DNA of 64,000 nucleotides. It comes from Pseudidiomarina aquimaris. GTDB lineage: Bacteria > Pseudomonadota > Gammaproteobacteria > Enterobacterales > Alteromonadaceae. The notes beneath the pieces are model-generated. The model had not been told where the DNA came from, ran no database searches, and saw only the letters and a program-made list of their open reading frames with translations. The stretch's first letter is position 1. Each line of letters begins with the position of its first letter. This document shows positions 20,854 to 31,153 of the stretch, piece after piece. Position numbers and translations under genes: made by a program. The DNA lies in assembly GCF_003987395.1 (NCBI RefSeq), contig NZ_PIPT01000005.1, forward strand, positions 186,001 to 250,000. Direction: 5' to 3'.

Positions 20854-21666
20854 ATGAGCACAGCTGTACTTCCGCAAGTTATGGGAATTCTCAACGTCAC
20901 CCCCGACTCCTTTTCTGATGGTGGTCGCTATAATCATCTCGATGAGGCCTTGCGCCAAGCTGAGCAAATGATTGCCGATGGTGCGACTTACATCGACATA
21001 GGGGGGGAATCAACGCGACCTGGTGCAGCGAGTGTCGCTGTGCAGGAAGAAATCGACCGGGTGGTTCCGGTGATTGAGCGTTTACGCGCCGAAACCGACG
21101 TAGCGATTTCGTTAGACACCTGCAAAACTCCGGTGATGGCGGAGGGCTTAAAGCACGGTGTCGACATGATTAACGATATACGCGCATTGCAGGACGAGGG
21201 CGCAGTAGCGCTGCTGGCCCAGCATGAAGCTGATATCTGCCTCATGCATATGCAAGGCGAGCCACGCACGATGCAACACGAACCCCGGTATGATGACGTG
21301 GTGGTCGAGGTGAAGGCGTTTTTACAAGAACGCATGCGTGCCTGCGAAGCGGCAGGAATTAGTAAAGACCGGGTTTTTCTCGATCCAGGCTTTGGTTTTG
21401 GCAAGTCAGTCAGGCATAATTACCAGCTGTTACAACGCATGCAAGCACTCCACGAGCTGCAGGCGCCGTTGTTGATTGGCATGTCACGCAAGTCGATGTT
21501 AGGTCATGTGACGGGGCGTGAGGTGCAGGACCGCTTATCAGCGAGCATTGCAGCCGCGACTATAGCTGCGATGAAAGGGGCACGCATTATTCGCGTGCAT
21601 GATGTCAGGGAAACGGTTGATGCAATGAAAGTCGTTGCAGCAACCTTGGCTGGAGATTTAGTTTGA
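20854..21666 (+). CDS. folP: Dihydropteroate synthase
   Basis: Condenses 6-hydroxymethyl-dihydropterin pyrophosphate with p-aminobenzoate in folate synthesis, and is the sulfonamide target. The 270-residue TIM barrel begins with [15 protein letters not shown] (pterin and phosphate loop), then [11 protein letters not shown], and has the conserved DPGFGFGKS and MSRKSMLG. Its stop overlaps the glmM start codon. Confidence 0.98.
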   Translation: MSTAVLPQVMGILNVTPDSFSDGGRYNHLDEALRQAEQMIADGATYIDIGGESTRPGAASVAVQEEIDRVVPVIERLRAETDVAISLDTCKTPVMAEGLKHGVDMINDIRALQDEGAVALLAQHEADICLMHMQGEPRTMQHEPRYDDVVVEVKAFLQERMRACEAAGISKDRVFLDPGFGFGKSVRHNYQLLQRMQALHELQAPLLIGMSRKSMLGHVTGREVQDRLSASIAAATIAAMKGARIIRVHDVRETVDAMKVVAATLAGDLV

Positions 21667-23003
21667 GTCAACGTAAGTATTTTGGCACTGATGGCGTCCG
21701 CGGACGCGTCGGTGACTTTCCGATTACTCCGGATTTTGCCGTAAAGCTCGGTTGGGCCGCAGGTACCGTCCTGTCGAAGTCAGGCAACCAACGCGTTTTA
21801 GTGGGCAAGGACACCCGTTTATCGGGGTATATGCTCGAGTCGGCACTTGAAGCAGGGTTGTTATCGGCGGGCGTGAGTGTTGAATTTTTGGGGCCGATGC
21901 CGACCCCCGCAGTGGCTTATCTAACGCGCAATTTCCGTGCCGCGGCAGGTATTGTGATTAGCGCATCACATAATCCTTATCACGATAACGGTATCAAGTT
22001 TTTCTCTGATTCTGGCAGTAAATTACCTGATGCAGTCGAAAGCGAGATTGAGCGCCTACTCGACGAAGATTTAGTGTGCGTGCCATCTGAGCAAATGGGG
22101 CGCGCGAGCCGTATAGACGATGCACCTGGGCGCTACATTGAGTTTTGTAAAAGTGCGTTCCCAAGTGAGTTATCACTTACTGGCTTAACGATTGTCGTTG
22201 ACTGTGCCCATGGTGCGACCTATCACATTGCTCCAGATGTTTTGCGTGAGCTTGGCGCACAAGTCATTGAGATCGGTACCGCGCCGAATGGCGTCAATAT
22301 CAATGATAAATGTGGCGCAACCGATTTAGCTACTTTACAAGCAGCGGTGCAAGAGCACAAAGCAGACCTTGGCTTCGCACTTGACGGTGATGGCGACCGC
22401 TTGATGATGATTACGGCGGACGGACGTGTCGTTGACGGTGATGACGTGATCTACATCTTGGCACGCGCGGCGCAGCAAGATGGCTTGCTCCAAGGTGGTA
22501 TTGTTGGCACTTTGATGTCGAACTTTGCCTTGGAAAAGCATTTTGCCGACCGGAATATCCCTTTTGTGCGCGCAAAAGTGGGTGACCGCTACGTGATGGA
22601 AGAGCTGGTGAAACGCGATTGGAAAATCGGTGGCGAAAATTCAGGGCACATCATCAACCGACAGTTTCATAGTACCGGCGATGGCATTATTGCAGGTTTG
22701 CAAGTGCTCACCGCGATGCAGCGCGAGCAGTGCAGCCTAGCGGACCTTTTGAAAGGCTTTGAAAAATACCCACAAGTTTTAATTAATGTGCGTTTTAAAG
22801 CCGGCTCAGACCCGTTAAGTGATGAAGCGGTCAAAGCAGCGGTGAAAGATGTTGAAGATCGTTTGGGCGATGAGGGCCGTGTATTGCTGCGTAAATCAGG
22901 GACGGAACCGCTGATTCGAGTGATGGTCGAAGGGCGTGATGAGCAAATTACCAAGACCTTTGCGCAACAAATCGCCGGTGAAGTAGAGGCGGCGGCGAAT
23001 TAA
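21663..23003 (+). CDS. glmM: Phosphoglucosamine mutase
   Basis: Converts glucosamine-6-phosphate to glucosamine-1-phosphate for peptidoglycan and LPS precursors, 446 residues. The phosphoserine loop ISASHNP contains Ser102. The metal-binding DGDGDR and sugar-binding GGENSGH follow, and the C-terminal phosphate loop is [12 protein letters not shown]. It starts with TTG at 21663, overlapping the folP stop (TTGA), so translation is coupled. Confidence 0.98.
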   Translation: MSQRKYFGTDGVRGRVGDFPITPDFAVKLGWAAGTVLSKSGNQRVLVGKDTRLSGYMLESALEAGLLSAGVSVEFLGPMPTPAVAYLTRNFRAAAGIVISASHNPYHDNGIKFFSDSGSKLPDAVESEIERLLDEDLVCVPSEQMGRASRIDDAPGRYIEFCKSAFPSELSLTGLTIVVDCAHGATYHIAPDVLRELGAQVIEIGTAPNGVNINDKCGATDLATLQAAVQEHKADLGFALDGDGDRLMMITADGRVVDGDDVIYILARAAQQDGLLQGGIVGTLMSNFALEKHFADRNIPFVRAKVGDRYVMEELVKRDWKIGGENSGHIINRQFHSTGDGIIAGLQVLTAMQREQCSLADLLKGFEKYPQVLINVRFKAGSDPLSDEAVKAAVKDVEDRLGDEGRVLLRKSGTEPLIRVMVEGRDEQITKTFAQQIAGEVEAAAN

Positions 23004-23107
23004 TAAGCAGTCTCGCTGATTTATCGCATTCAGTACTTGTAAGTTAGCGGCAGGTTATGTAATATCTCGCCGCTCTTGAGGTAGCAACTTAAGACCAAGA
23101 GGCAACT

Positions 23108-23884
23108 ATGCAACGGCAATCGTTAGTTATCGCTAACTGGAAAATGAATGGCTCACGTCATCTCGTCAAACAGTTGGCCAACACTTTGCGCAACGCGCCA
23201 GAAGTATTAGCTGATGTCACTGTTGCGGTTTGTCCTCCAGCCGTACTACTAGCTGCTTGGCAAAGCGAAGTTTTTTACGATCAAGTGCATCTAGGTGCAC
23301 AAGACGTGAACGAAAATGCTTCTGGAGCTCATACCGGTGAACATAGCCTCGCGCTCGTAGCGGAAGCAGGCGCCGAGTATGTACTCATCGGTCATTCCGA
23401 GCGTCGCCAGTTTTACGGCGATACAGAACAGCGGATACAAGCGAAAGTTGAATCGGCTTTAGCTGCTACTGAACCCAAGTTTAAAGTCGTTCTGTGTGTT
23501 GGCGAAAGCGAACAAGAACGCGAAGCTGAACAAACCATGCAGGTGGTGCAGGCGCAATTAGAAAGCGCATTGCAAAACGTGACGAGCGCAAAAATGGCGC
23601 AGGTAGTCATCGCGTACGAACCGGTTTGGGCCATAGGTACGGGTAAAACCGCAAGCCCAGCTCAAGCACAGGAAGTTCATGCATTTATTCGGCAGTGGTT
23701 GCAGCAAAAATATGATGCTGCGGGCACAAGCGTTCCACTGCTGTACGGTGGTAGCGTAAAGGCAGAAAATGCCGAAACATTGTTTGCAGAAGCAGATATT
23801 GATGGCGGCTTGATTGGCGGCGCAAGTCTTGAACCAGAAGCGTTCCTTGCAATTTGTCGCGCAGCGCAAGCCCGGAGAAGTTAA
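23108..23884 (+). CDS. tpiA: Triosephosphate isomerase
   Basis: Glycolytic isomerase of 258 residues. Catalytic Lys12 is in NWKMNG, the catalytic His is in GHSERR, and the catalytic Glu is in AYEPVWAIGTG, the start of the flexible loop. It is placed between glmM and secG, as in several other gammaproteobacteria though not E. coli. The secG start is 2 nt after its stop. Confidence 0.98.
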   Translation: MQRQSLVIANWKMNGSRHLVKQLANTLRNAPEVLADVTVAVCPPAVLLAAWQSEVFYDQVHLGAQDVNENASGAHTGEHSLALVAEAGAEYVLIGHSERRQFYGDTEQRIQAKVESALAATEPKFKVVLCVGESEQEREAEQTMQVVQAQLESALQNVTSAKMAQVVIAYEPVWAIGTGKTASPAQAQEVHAFIRQWLQQKYDAAGTSVPLLYGGSVKAENAETLFAEADIDGGLIGGASLEPEAFLAICRAAQARRS

Positions 23885-23886
23885 CT

Positions 23887-24234
23887 ATGTACGAATTTTT
23901 ATTGATTGCGTATCTTATTGTGGCCATCGTGCTGATCGGTTTTATCATGATCCAGCAGGGTAAAGGTGCCGACATGGGCGCATCTTTCGGTGCCGGCGCA
24001 TCGAACACTGTTTTTGGGTCAGGTGGTTCAGGTAACTTTTTGACCCGTACGACAGCAATCGTAGCGATTATCTTTTTTGTTTTAAGCTTAGTTTTAGGTA
24101 ATCTTTCTTCAGGTAACGGTGACGTAGAGAGTGAGTTCGAAAGCATCGAAACTCCAGCGCCAACCATGAATGAAGTGCCAGCGTCAGATGAAGAAGTTCC
24201 AAGTTCTTCAAACGACGTACCAGAATCGAACTAA
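23887..24234 (+). CDS. secG: Protein translocase subunit SecG
   Basis: Small subunit of the SecYEG channel, 115 residues with two transmembrane helices (about 3-22 and 52-72) around the conserved QQGKGADMGASFGAG loop. The C-terminal tail is acidic and Ser/Pro rich. The ATG at 23887 immediately follows tpiA; an upstream in-frame start would lie inside tpiA. tRNA-Leu follows after 12 nt and is probably co-transcribed. Confidence 0.96.
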   Translation: MYEFLLIAYLIVAIVLIGFIMIQQGKGADMGASFGAGASNTVFGSGGSGNFLTRTTAIVAIIFFVLSLVLGNLSSGNGDVESEFESIETPAPTMNEVPASDEEVPSSSNDVPESN

Positions 24235-24246
24235 GTTATTGTTTTT

Positions 24247-24331
24247 GCGGATGTGGTGGAATTGGTAGACACGCTATCTTGAGGGGGTAGTGCTTTCGGG
24301 CGTGCGGGTTCAAGTCCCGCCATCCGCACCA
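24247..24331 (+). tRNA. tRNA-Leu (GAG)
   Basis: Complete class II tRNA of 85 nt with encoded CCA. The acceptor is GCGGATG/CATCCGC, the anticodon loop is TTGAGGG, and the T loop is GGTTCAAGTCC. It lies between secG and tRNA-fMet, as leuU does in E. coli. Confidence 0.96.
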
Positions 24332-24352
24332 AATTTCGCAACCGAATCTTGG

Positions 24353-24380
24353 TTGCGTTTCCTTCGGGAATCCTTATAAT
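24353..24380 (+). promoter_or_regulatory. Sigma-70 promoter for tRNA-fMet and the nusA operon
   Basis: TTGCGT at 24353-24358 and a perfect TATAAT at 24375-24380 are separated by 16 nt. The start would fall close to the tRNA-fMet gene, as in the metY-nusA-infB operon of E. coli. Confidence 0.75.
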
Positions 24381-24397
24381 ATGGACACGTTTTCGGA

Positions 24398-24474
<77 letters not shown>

Positions 24475-24497
24475 TTTAACAAAGGGTCCAGTGTTTT

Positions 24498-24526
24498 AAA
24501 AGCCCCGCAGCAGTTCGGGGCTTTTT
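24498..24526 (+). terminator. Terminator after tRNA-fMet
   Basis: AAAAGCCCCG pairs with CGGGGCTTTT around an 8-nt loop, followed by T residues. It separates the tRNA from rimP, probably as a partial terminator. Confidence 0.8.
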
Positions 24527-24592
24527 ACTATGTGACCTCTGCTGCCATGTGGTACGGCTAGACTTAGCGGCCAAATGAGCAGCACTAACACT

Positions 24593-24613
24593 GGGCGTTT
24601 ACGCCCTTTTTTT
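24593..24613 (+). terminator. Terminator or attenuator just before rimP
   Basis: GGGCGT/ACGCCC stem with a TT centre followed by seven T residues. It ends only 20 nt before the rimP start and is the second terminator in the same leader, so read-through or antitermination must supply nusA-infB transcription. Confidence 0.75.
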
Positions 24614-24632
24614 GTTTCAGGAGTTCAAGAAT

Positions 24633-25091
24633 TTGGCACGTATTGAAGAGCGCTTAGTCGAGATGCTAGAGCCCGCAGTGGCTGCATTAGGATTCGAGTT
24701 ATGGGGTGTGGAATTTGTCCGCGCCGGCAAGCATTCAACCTTGCGCGTTTATATTGATCATGACAACGGCATCAGTGTTGATGACTGTGCTGACGTGAGT
24801 CACCAAGTAAGCGCATTATTGGATGTCGAAGACCCGATTTCGAGCGAATACTATTTAGAGGTATCGTCGCCCGGTATGGAGCGTCCTTTCTTCAGTGCGG
24901 CTCAAATGCAAGACTATTTGGGTGAAACGGCAGCGGTTGAGCTGACCATGGCCCAACAAAACAAACGTAAATTTAAGGGCGTGATCAAAGCGATTGATGG
25001 CGACCAAGTTGAATTCGAAGTTGATGGCGAACCACTGAAGGTAAGCTATTCAACAGTTAAAAAAGCTCATTTAGTTCCTCAGTTTAACTAA
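24633..25091 (+). CDS. rimP: Ribosome maturation factor RimP
   Basis: 30S assembly factor of 152 residues. Conserved blocks are LGFELWGVEFVRAG, DDCADVSHQVSALLDVEDPI and YLEVSSPGMERPFF. The start is the TTG at 24633, with CAGGAG nine nt upstream, matching the E. coli N-terminus; the frame extends 7 codons further into the terminator T tract, which is not plausible. nusA follows after 24 nt. Confidence 0.96.
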   Translation: MARIEERLVEMLEPAVAALGFELWGVEFVRAGKHSTLRVYIDHDNGISVDDCADVSHQVSALLDVEDPISSEYYLEVSSPGMERPFFSAAQMQDYLGETAAVELTMAQQNKRKFKGVIKAIDGDQVEFEVDGEPLKVSYSTVKKAHLVPQFN

Positions 25092-25115
25092 GGATTGCGC
25101 AGGCGAGGCAAGATA

Positions 25116-26615
25116 ATGGCAAAAGAGATTTTATTAGTTGCAGAAGCTGTTTCGAATGAAAAAGATGTGTCGAAAGACAAGATCTTTGAAGCGCTAGAGT
25201 CTGCGCTGGCACATGCAACCAAGAAGAAATATGAAGGCGACATCGACGTCCGTGTCAGTATCGATCGCACCACTGGTGATTTCGATACCTTCCGCCGTTG
25301 GTTAGTGGTCGACGATTCTGAGACGCCACTTGAGCATCCGTATCGTGAAATTAGTTTAGCTGCGGCGCAGTATGAAGACGACTCAGTGGAAGCGGGTGAT
25401 TATGTTGAAGAACAAATCGACTCAATCGAGTTTGACCGTATTACCACGCAAACCGCGAAGCAAGTCATCGTGCAGAAGGTACGCGAAGCTGAGCGTGCGA
25501 AAGTTGTCGATGAATACAAAGATCAAGTCGGTGAGTTGGTAAGTGGTATCGTGAAGCGCGCGAATCGCGAGCACGTGCTGCTGGACCTAGGTAACAACGC
25601 TGAAGCGATTATTTACCGCGAAGAAATGCTGCCACGCGAATCTGTTCGTGTGGGTGACCGTGTACGTGGTTTGTTGTATGACGTGCGTCCAGAAGCACGT
25701 GGCGCACAATTATTCGTGAGCCGTACGCATCCTGATTTCTTGGTCGAGCTATTCCGCATTGAAGTGCCGGAAATCGGTGAAGAAATGATTGAAATCCGTG
25801 GCGCAGCGCGCGATCCAGGTTCTCGTGCAAAGATTGCGGTGAAGAGCAACGACCGTCGTATCGACCCAGTCGGTGCTTGTGTCGGTATGCGTGGAGCGCG
25901 TGTACAAGCGGTGTCTGGCGAGCTCGGTGGCGAGCGTGTGGATATCGTATTGTGGGATGACAATCCGGCGCAGTTCGTTATCAATGCGATGGCTCCAGCT
26001 GAAGTTGCTTCAATCGTTGTCGATGAAGATGCACATACCATGGATATCGCTGTGGAAGAGGGTAATCTTGCCCAAGCGATTGGTAAAGCAGGCCAGAACG
26101 TTCGCCTCGCTAGCCAGTTAACCGGTTGGCAGTTGAACGTGATGTCAGAAGAAGAGTTCACTGAGAAAAACGAAGCCGAATCGCAACGTTTACTCGACCT
26201 CTTTACGAAACATCTTGATATCGATGAAGATTTTGCCGCGGTATTGGTCGATGAAGGTTTCTCTACGTTAGAAGAAATCGCTTATGTACCAATGGACGAG
26301 CTGTTGGCCATCGACGGCATGGATGAAGACATTGTCGAAGAGTTACGTAACCGTGCTCGTGCAGTGTTGACCACCAAAGCATTGAAAGATGAAGAATCAC
26401 TCGAAAGCGCAGAGCCAGATGAAACCCTGCTTAACCTAGAGGGCTTAGATCGTCACTTGGCGTATGTGCTAGCCAGTAAAGGGATTATCACCCTTGAAGA
26501 CTTGGCTGAGCAGGGTATCGATGACCTTGCTGAAATTGAAGAGTTAACCGAACAACGAGCTGGTGAGCTGATTATGCAAGCGCGTAATATTTGCTGGTTC
26601 GGTGACGAAGAATAA
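25116..26615 (+). CDS. nusA: Transcription termination/antitermination factor NusA
   Basis: RNA polymerase-binding factor of 499 residues that controls pausing, termination and antitermination. In order: an N-terminal polymerase-binding domain, an S1 domain (about 135-200, from [21 protein letters not shown]), two KH domains ([16 protein letters not shown] and [19 protein letters not shown]), and two C-terminal acidic AR repeats. ATG 25116 (MAKEILL) agrees with E. coli. Confidence 0.98.
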   Translation: MAKEILLVAEAVSNEKDVSKDKIFEALESALAHATKKKYEGDIDVRVSIDRTTGDFDTFRRWLVVDDSETPLEHPYREISLAAAQYEDDSVEAGDYVEEQIDSIEFDRITTQTAKQVIVQKVREAERAKVVDEYKDQVGELVSGIVKRANREHVLLDLGNNAEAIIYREEMLPRESVRVGDRVRGLLYDVRPEARGAQLFVSRTHPDFLVELFRIEVPEIGEEMIEIRGAARDPGSRAKIAVKSNDRRIDPVGACVGMRGARVQAVSGELGGERVDIVLWDDNPAQFVINAMAPAEVASIVVDEDAHTMDIAVEEGNLAQAIGKAGQNVRLASQLTGWQLNVMSEEEFTEKNEAESQRLLDLFTKHLDIDEDFAAVLVDEGFSTLEEIAYVPMDELLAIDGMDEDIVEELRNRARAVLTTKALKDEESLESAEPDETLLNLEGLDRHLAYVLASKGIITLEDLAEQGIDDLAEIEELTEQRAGELIMQARNICWFGDEE

Positions 26616-26638
26616 GATCAACGGGGGTACGACGGACT

Positions 26639-29305
26639 ATGGAAGAAGTAACGCTGGATAAACTAGCTAAAGATGTAGGTACGACAGTTGATCGTTTGGT
26701 GACGCAATTCGCCGAGGCTGGCATGAAAAAGTCAGCGGGCGACTCGGTTACTGAAGACGAAAAACAAGCGCTGTTGGCGCACCTGAACAAACAGCACGGC
26801 GGCAAAGGCCCGCAAGAGCCAAGCAAAATGACCCTGAAGCGGAAAGAGAAAAGTACGCTAAGCATTGGCGGCGGTCCGCGTAGCAAGTCTGTGCAAGTTG
26901 AAGTACGTAAAAAGCGTACTTACGTGAAGCGTTCTGCGCTCGAAGAAGAGCAGAAGGCGGCACAAGAGCAAGCTGAGCAAGAACGTTTAGCAGCTGAAGC
27001 GAAACGCAAGGAAGAAGAAGCGAAAGCAGCAGCCGAAGCAAAAGCTAAGGCTGAAAAGAAAGCAGCTGAAGAAAAAGCGAAGCAGGAAGCTGCTCGCAAA
27101 GAGAAAGAAAAGGCTAAAGCCAAAGCTGAAGCTGAAAAACGCGCGGCAATGACGCCGGAAGAGCGTAAGAAAGCTGACGAAGCTAAAGCTGAAGCAGAAA
27201 AACTACGTAAGGCGCAAGAGGAAGAGGCTCGTAAAAAAGCGGAAGCTGAAGCTGCGCGTCAAGCCGAAGAAGCGCGCAAACTTGCCGAAGAAAATGAAGC
27301 GCGTTGGCAAGAAGAAGAAGCCAAACGTAAGCAAGCTGAGCAAGAAGACGTTCACTTCACTACCTCACAATACGCGCAAGAAGCGGAAGACGAGCAAGAC
27401 GTTGATGAAGAGCGTCGTAATCGTAAGAAGTCAAAGCGTCGTGCAAAAGATGATGAGCGTGATGAAGCACCGCGTCGCGAGAAGCGTCGCAAAGGTTCGA
27501 AGCGTTCTACCTTGCAGCAGGCCTTTACCAAGCCAGCCTCACCTGTCGAGCGCGAAGTGAAGCTTGGTGAGACGATTACCGTAGGCGAGCTTGCGAACCG
27601 TATGGCGGTAAAAGCCAGCGAAGTGATCAAGACCATGATGAAAATGGGCGAAATGGTCACCATTAACCAAGTACTGGATCAAGAAACAGCATCACTTGTG
27701 GTTGAAGAAATGGGCCACAAAGTACAGTTGGTCAGCGATAACGCGCTAGAGCAAGAAGTCCTTGCTGAGCGTAATGAGGGCGAAGAGAAAGCGAAAACCC
27801 CACGCGCGCCAGTGGTAACCGTAATGGGCCACGTTGACCACGGTAAAACCTCATTACTTGACTACATCCGTAAGGCGAAAGTTGCATCAGGCGAGGCCGG
27901 TGGTATTACTCAGCACATTGGTGCTTACCACGTTGAAACAGGCCACGGCATGATCACCTTCTTGGATACTCCAGGTCACGCGGCGTTTACCTCAATGCGT
28001 GCTCGTGGTGCGAGTGCGACGGATATCGTCATCTTGGTTGTTGCGGCGGACGACGGCGTAATGCCACAGACTATCGAAGCGATCCAGCACGCGAAAGCAG
28101 CTGGTGTACCGATTGTCGTTGCAGTGAACAAGATGGATAAGCCTGAAGCCGATCCAGACCGCGTGAAGAACGAACTTGCACAGCGTGATGTTATCCCTGA
28201 AGACTGGGGTGGTGACGTGCAGTTTGTGCCGGTATCTGCGCACAGCGGTCAAGGTATTGACGAGCTTCTTGAAGCCCTGTTGCTACAAGCTGAAGTTCTT
28301 GACTTACAAGCCGTTTCAGAAGGTATGGCACACGGTATCGTGATTGAGTCACGCCTCGATAAAGGTCGTGGTCCAGTGGCGTCAATCTTGGTACAAGAAG
28401 GTACCTTGCGCCAAGGCGATATCGTACTTTGTGGTCTTGAGTACGGTCGTATTCGGGCAATGCGCGATGAACTCGGTCGTGAAATCAAAGAAGCGGGTCC
28501 ATCGATTCCAGTAGAGATTCTTGGTTTGTCAGGTGTACCGCAAGCCGGTGACGAAGCAACCGTGGTCAAAGACGAACGTAAAGCACGCGAAGTTGCAAAC
28601 TACCGTCAAGGTAAGTACCGCGAAGTGAAACTCGCGAAGCAACAGAAAGCGAAGCTTGAGAACATGTTTGCGAACATGCAAGAAGGTGACGTCCAAGAGC
28701 TGAACATCGTCTTGAAATCAGACGTGCAAGGTTCGTTGGAAGCGATTGCCGACTCATTGCAGAAACTGTCGACGGATGAAGTGAAAGTGAACATCATCGG
28801 TAGTGGCGTGGGTGGTATTACCGAAACCGACGCCTCACTTGCAAGTGCTTCGAACGCTATCGTAGTGGGCTTCAACGTACGTGCTGATGCCTCTGCCAAA
28901 CGCTTAATCGAACAAGAAAGCGTCGACCTTCGTTACTACAGCGTCATTTATGACCTGATCGACGAAGTGAAGCAGGCAATGGGTGGTATGTTGGCACCAG
29001 AGTTCAAGCAAGAAATCATTGGTCTTGCTGAAGTTCGTGACGTGTTTAAGTCACCGAAGATTGGCGCAATTGCCGGTTGTATGGTTACCGAAGGTGTGGT
29101 GAAGCGTTCAGCGCCAATTCGTGTACTACGCGACAACGTGGTCATCTACGAGGGTGAACTTGAGTCACTCCGCCGTTTCAAAGACGACGTCCAAGAAGTT
29201 CGTAACGGCATGGAATGTGGTATCGGCGTGAAGAACTACAACGACGTGAAAGTGGGTGACCAAATCGAGGTCTTCGAAACTGTTCAAGTCGAACGGAGTC
29301 TGTAA
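26639..29305 (+). CDS. infB: Translation initiation factor IF-2
   Basis: GTPase of 888 residues that places fMet-tRNA in the ribosomal P site. It has an IF2_N domain (1-50), a long highly charged Ala/Glu/Lys coiled region (about 95-290), a second IF2_N domain, then the G domain with [17 protein letters not shown] and NKMDKPE, and domains II-IV. It is similar in size to E. coli IF-2 alpha (890 residues). An in-frame downstream start for a shorter form was not examined closely. Confidence 0.99.
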   Translation: MEEVTLDKLAKDVGTTVDRLVTQFAEAGMKKSAGDSVTEDEKQALLAHLNKQHGGKGPQEPSKMTLKRKEKSTLSIGGGPRSKSVQVEVRKKRTYVKRSALEEEQKAAQEQAEQERLAAEAKRKEEEAKAAAEAKAKAEKKAAEEKAKQEAARKEKEKAKAKAEAEKRAAMTPEERKKADEAKAEAEKLRKAQEEEARKKAEAEAARQAEEARKLAEENEARWQEEEAKRKQAEQEDVHFTTSQYAQEAEDEQDVDEERRNRKKSKRRAKDDERDEAPRREKRRKGSKRSTLQQAFTKPASPVEREVKLGETITVGELANRMAVKASEVIKTMMKMGEMVTINQVLDQETASLVVEEMGHKVQLVSDNALEQEVLAERNEGEEKAKTPRAPVVTVMGHVDHGKTSLLDYIRKAKVASGEAGGITQHIGAYHVETGHGMITFLDTPGHAAFTSMRARGASATDIVILVVAADDGVMPQTIEAIQHAKAAGVPIVVAVNKMDKPEADPDRVKNELAQRDVIPEDWGGDVQFVPVSAHSGQGIDELLEALLLQAEVLDLQAVSEGMAHGIVIESRLDKGRGPVASILVQEGTLRQGDIVLCGLEYGRIRAMRDELGREIKEAGPSIPVEILGLSGVPQAGDEATVVKDERKAREVANYRQGKYREVKLAKQQKAKLENMFANMQEGDVQELNIVLKSDVQGSLEAIADSLQKLSTDEVKVNIIGSGVGGITETDASLASASNAIVVGFNVRADASAKRLIEQESVDLRYYSVIYDLIDEVKQAMGGMLAPEFKQEIIGLAEVRDVFKSPKIGAIAGCMVTEGVVKRSAPIRVLRDNVVIYEGELESLRRFKDDVQEVRNGMECGIGVKNYNDVKVGDQIEVFETVQVERSL

Positions 29306-29310
29306 CCCTT

Positions 29311-29706
29311 ATGGCGAAAGACTACAGTCGGACAGAGCGAGTCGGTCAGCAGTATCAACGTGAAATAGCGTTGATATTGCAACGCGAAATCAAAGACCCG
29401 CGCGTATCTATGGTAACGGTCTCGGCGGTTGAAGTATCGCGAGACCTTGCCTATGCCAAAGTCTATGTGACGTTTTTGCAAGACGACGACCAACAAGTCA
29501 AACAAGGCCTGAAAGTGCTGAATGAAGCTTCAGGTTTTGTCCGCTCGTTGTTGGGCAAGCGTGTGCGAGCGCGCATAACGCCTGAACTTCGTTTCGTACA
29601 CGACCCATCGTTGAACGAAGGGATTCGTATGTCGCGTTTGGTTGATGATGCGATAAAACGCGATCAAGAGCGCACAAATTCAAAGGACGAGCACGGAGAC
29701 GATTAA
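29311..29706 (+). CDS. rbfA: 30S ribosome-binding factor RbfA
   Basis: A 131-residue KH-fold factor for late 30S maturation and cold adaptation. Conserved features are [25 protein letters not shown] and the C-terminal [21 protein letters not shown]. The stop overlaps the truB start by one base (TAATG), so the two are translationally coupled. Confidence 0.97.
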   Translation: MAKDYSRTERVGQQYQREIALILQREIKDPRVSMVTVSAVEVSRDLAYAKVYVTFLQDDDQQVKQGLKVLNEASGFVRSLLGKRVRARITPELRFVHDPSLNEGIRMSRLVDDAIKRDQERTNSKDEHGDD

Positions 29707-30647
29707 TGGGACGACGTAAATCGGGTCGCGATATCAGCGGCGTGATTGTCTTAGATAAGCCTCTGGAACTCACATCAAACGCCGCACTGCAACAGGTGCG
29801 GCGTTTTTTTGACGCCCGTAAAGGGGGGCACACAGGCGCTTTGGATCCACTGGCGACCGGTGTGCTGCCACTGTGTTTTGGCGAGGCAACCAAGCTTTCG
29901 CACTTTGCTTTAGAAGCCGACAAAACCTATGTCGTAACTGCAAAACTGGGCCAGCGGACCAGCACCAGTGATGCCGAAGGTGAAGTCGTCGAAGAACGCC
30001 CCATTGGTTTCGCAGACGCACAATTGTCAGCAGCGCTTGAACATTTCACCGGCGAACAAGCTCAATCACCATCGATGTTTTCAGCGCTCAAGCATGAAGG
30101 CCGACCGTTGTACTATTATGCACGGCAGGGTATCGATGTGCCGCGCAAGTCGCGCACCATTACGATTCACAACATAACGCTGCTAGAGCTCAAGGACGAC
30201 TTACTTACCCTTGAAGTAACTTGTTCGAAGGGCACGTATATTCGTACTTTGGTCGATGATATGGGGCAGTATCTAGGTTGTGGCGCACATGTGCAGGCCC
30301 TGCGACGCACCTGGATTGAAGGTGTTGTTGGCGACATGGTCACCCCTGAAGAACTAGCGGCCAAAGCGGCACAATGTGATCCTGAAAGCGACGATTTTGC
30401 CGCTTTAGATGCGTTACTACTGCCTTGTGATGCGGTCATCCAGCAGATTCCCGAAGTGTTTATCGAACCAGCTGATGCACCGCGTTTTACGGCCGGCAAC
30501 CCTGCGCAAGCAGTGAATGCTGAACCGCAAGCGGAAGATGTCATTTTGCGGGTCAAAACGGCAGGGGAAGAACAACTGTTGGGCCTAGGCTTTTGGCGCG
30601 ACAATAAAATTATGCCCAAGCGGGTGCTGAGCATTGCTAAAATTTAG
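29706..30647 (+). CDS. truB: tRNA pseudouridine(55) synthase
   Basis: Makes pseudouridine 55 in the T loop of tRNAs, 313 residues. The catalytic Asp is in GGHTGALDPLATGVLP, and KTYVVTAKLGQRTSTSDAEG and CSKGTYIRTLVDDMG are further family motifs. The C-terminal region is the PUA-like extension. Confidence 0.98.
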   Translation: MGRRKSGRDISGVIVLDKPLELTSNAALQQVRRFFDARKGGHTGALDPLATGVLPLCFGEATKLSHFALEADKTYVVTAKLGQRTSTSDAEGEVVEERPIGFADAQLSAALEHFTGEQAQSPSMFSALKHEGRPLYYYARQGIDVPRKSRTITIHNITLLELKDDLLTLEVTCSKGTYIRTLVDDMGQYLGCGAHVQALRRTWIEGVVGDMVTPEELAAKAAQCDPESDDFAALDALLLPCDAVIQQIPEVFIEPADAPRFTAGNPAQAVNAEPQAEDVILRVKTAGEEQLLGLGFWRDNKIMPKRVLSIAKI

Positions 30648-30729
30648 CTGAGTACGTATAATGCTCGGCGATCGCGTCGGTGCTGAATTAGTGATTGGCA
30701 CTGACTGTTTTAACTACTAGGAGTAATTT

Positions 30730-30999
30730 ATGTCACTAACTGCGGCACAAAAAGCTGAAATCGTTAAAGAATACGGCCAAGGCGAAAACGACACTGGTTC
30801 ACCAGAAGTTCAAGTAGCTTTGTTAACCCATAACATTAACGAGTTACAGGGCCACTTTAAAGAACACGCAAAAGACCATCACTCACGTCGTGGTTTGTTG
30901 CGCATGGTAAGCCAACGTCGTAAATTGTTGGACTACCTGAAGCGTAAAGACAATCAGCGTTACGCAACTCTGATTGAGCGACTCGGTTTACGTCGCTAA
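30730..30999 (+). CDS. rpsO: 30S ribosomal protein S15
   Basis: Primary 16S rRNA-binding protein of 89 residues, all helical. The conserved core [35 protein letters not shown] and the C-terminal RLGLRR are intact. AGGAG lies 6 nt before the ATG. The truB-rpsO-pnp order is as in E. coli. Confidence 0.99.
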   Translation: MSLTAAQKAEIVKEYGQGENDTGSPEVQVALLTHNINELQGHFKEHAKDHHSRRGLLRMVSQRRKLLDYLKRKDNQRYATLIERLGLRR

Positions 31000-31011
31000 G
31001 CAATGTTCGCA

Positions 31012-31036
31012 AAAGGGGGCCGTAAGGCCCCTTTTT
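31012..31036 (+). terminator. Terminator after rpsO
   Basis: AAAGGGGGCC and GGCCCCTTTTT form a strong stem with a GTAA loop and a T tract. In E. coli part of the transcription also reads through here into pnp. Confidence 0.88.
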
Positions 31037-31054
31037 ACTTATAAAAGCGCTATT

Positions 31055-31113
31055 GGCTATTCGCTGTTCGCTATTTGATAAAAAAGATAACGAACAGCAA
31101 ATAGCAAATAGCA
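31055..31113 (+). repeat. Heptamer-built inverted repeat in the pnp leader
   Basis: 31056-31070 (GCTATTCGCTGTTCG) and 31091-31105 (CGAACAGCAAATAGC) are reverse complements at 14 of 15 positions, with a 20-nt A-rich loop region. Both arms are built from 7-nt units, as at 9611. The RNA would form a long stem 40 nt before the pnp start, the place where E. coli pnp mRNA has its RNase III site. Confidence 0.75.
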
Positions 31114-31153
31114 AAGAACGCATTTAAAGAAGAAAGTAGGAAAGGAAAAAAAC

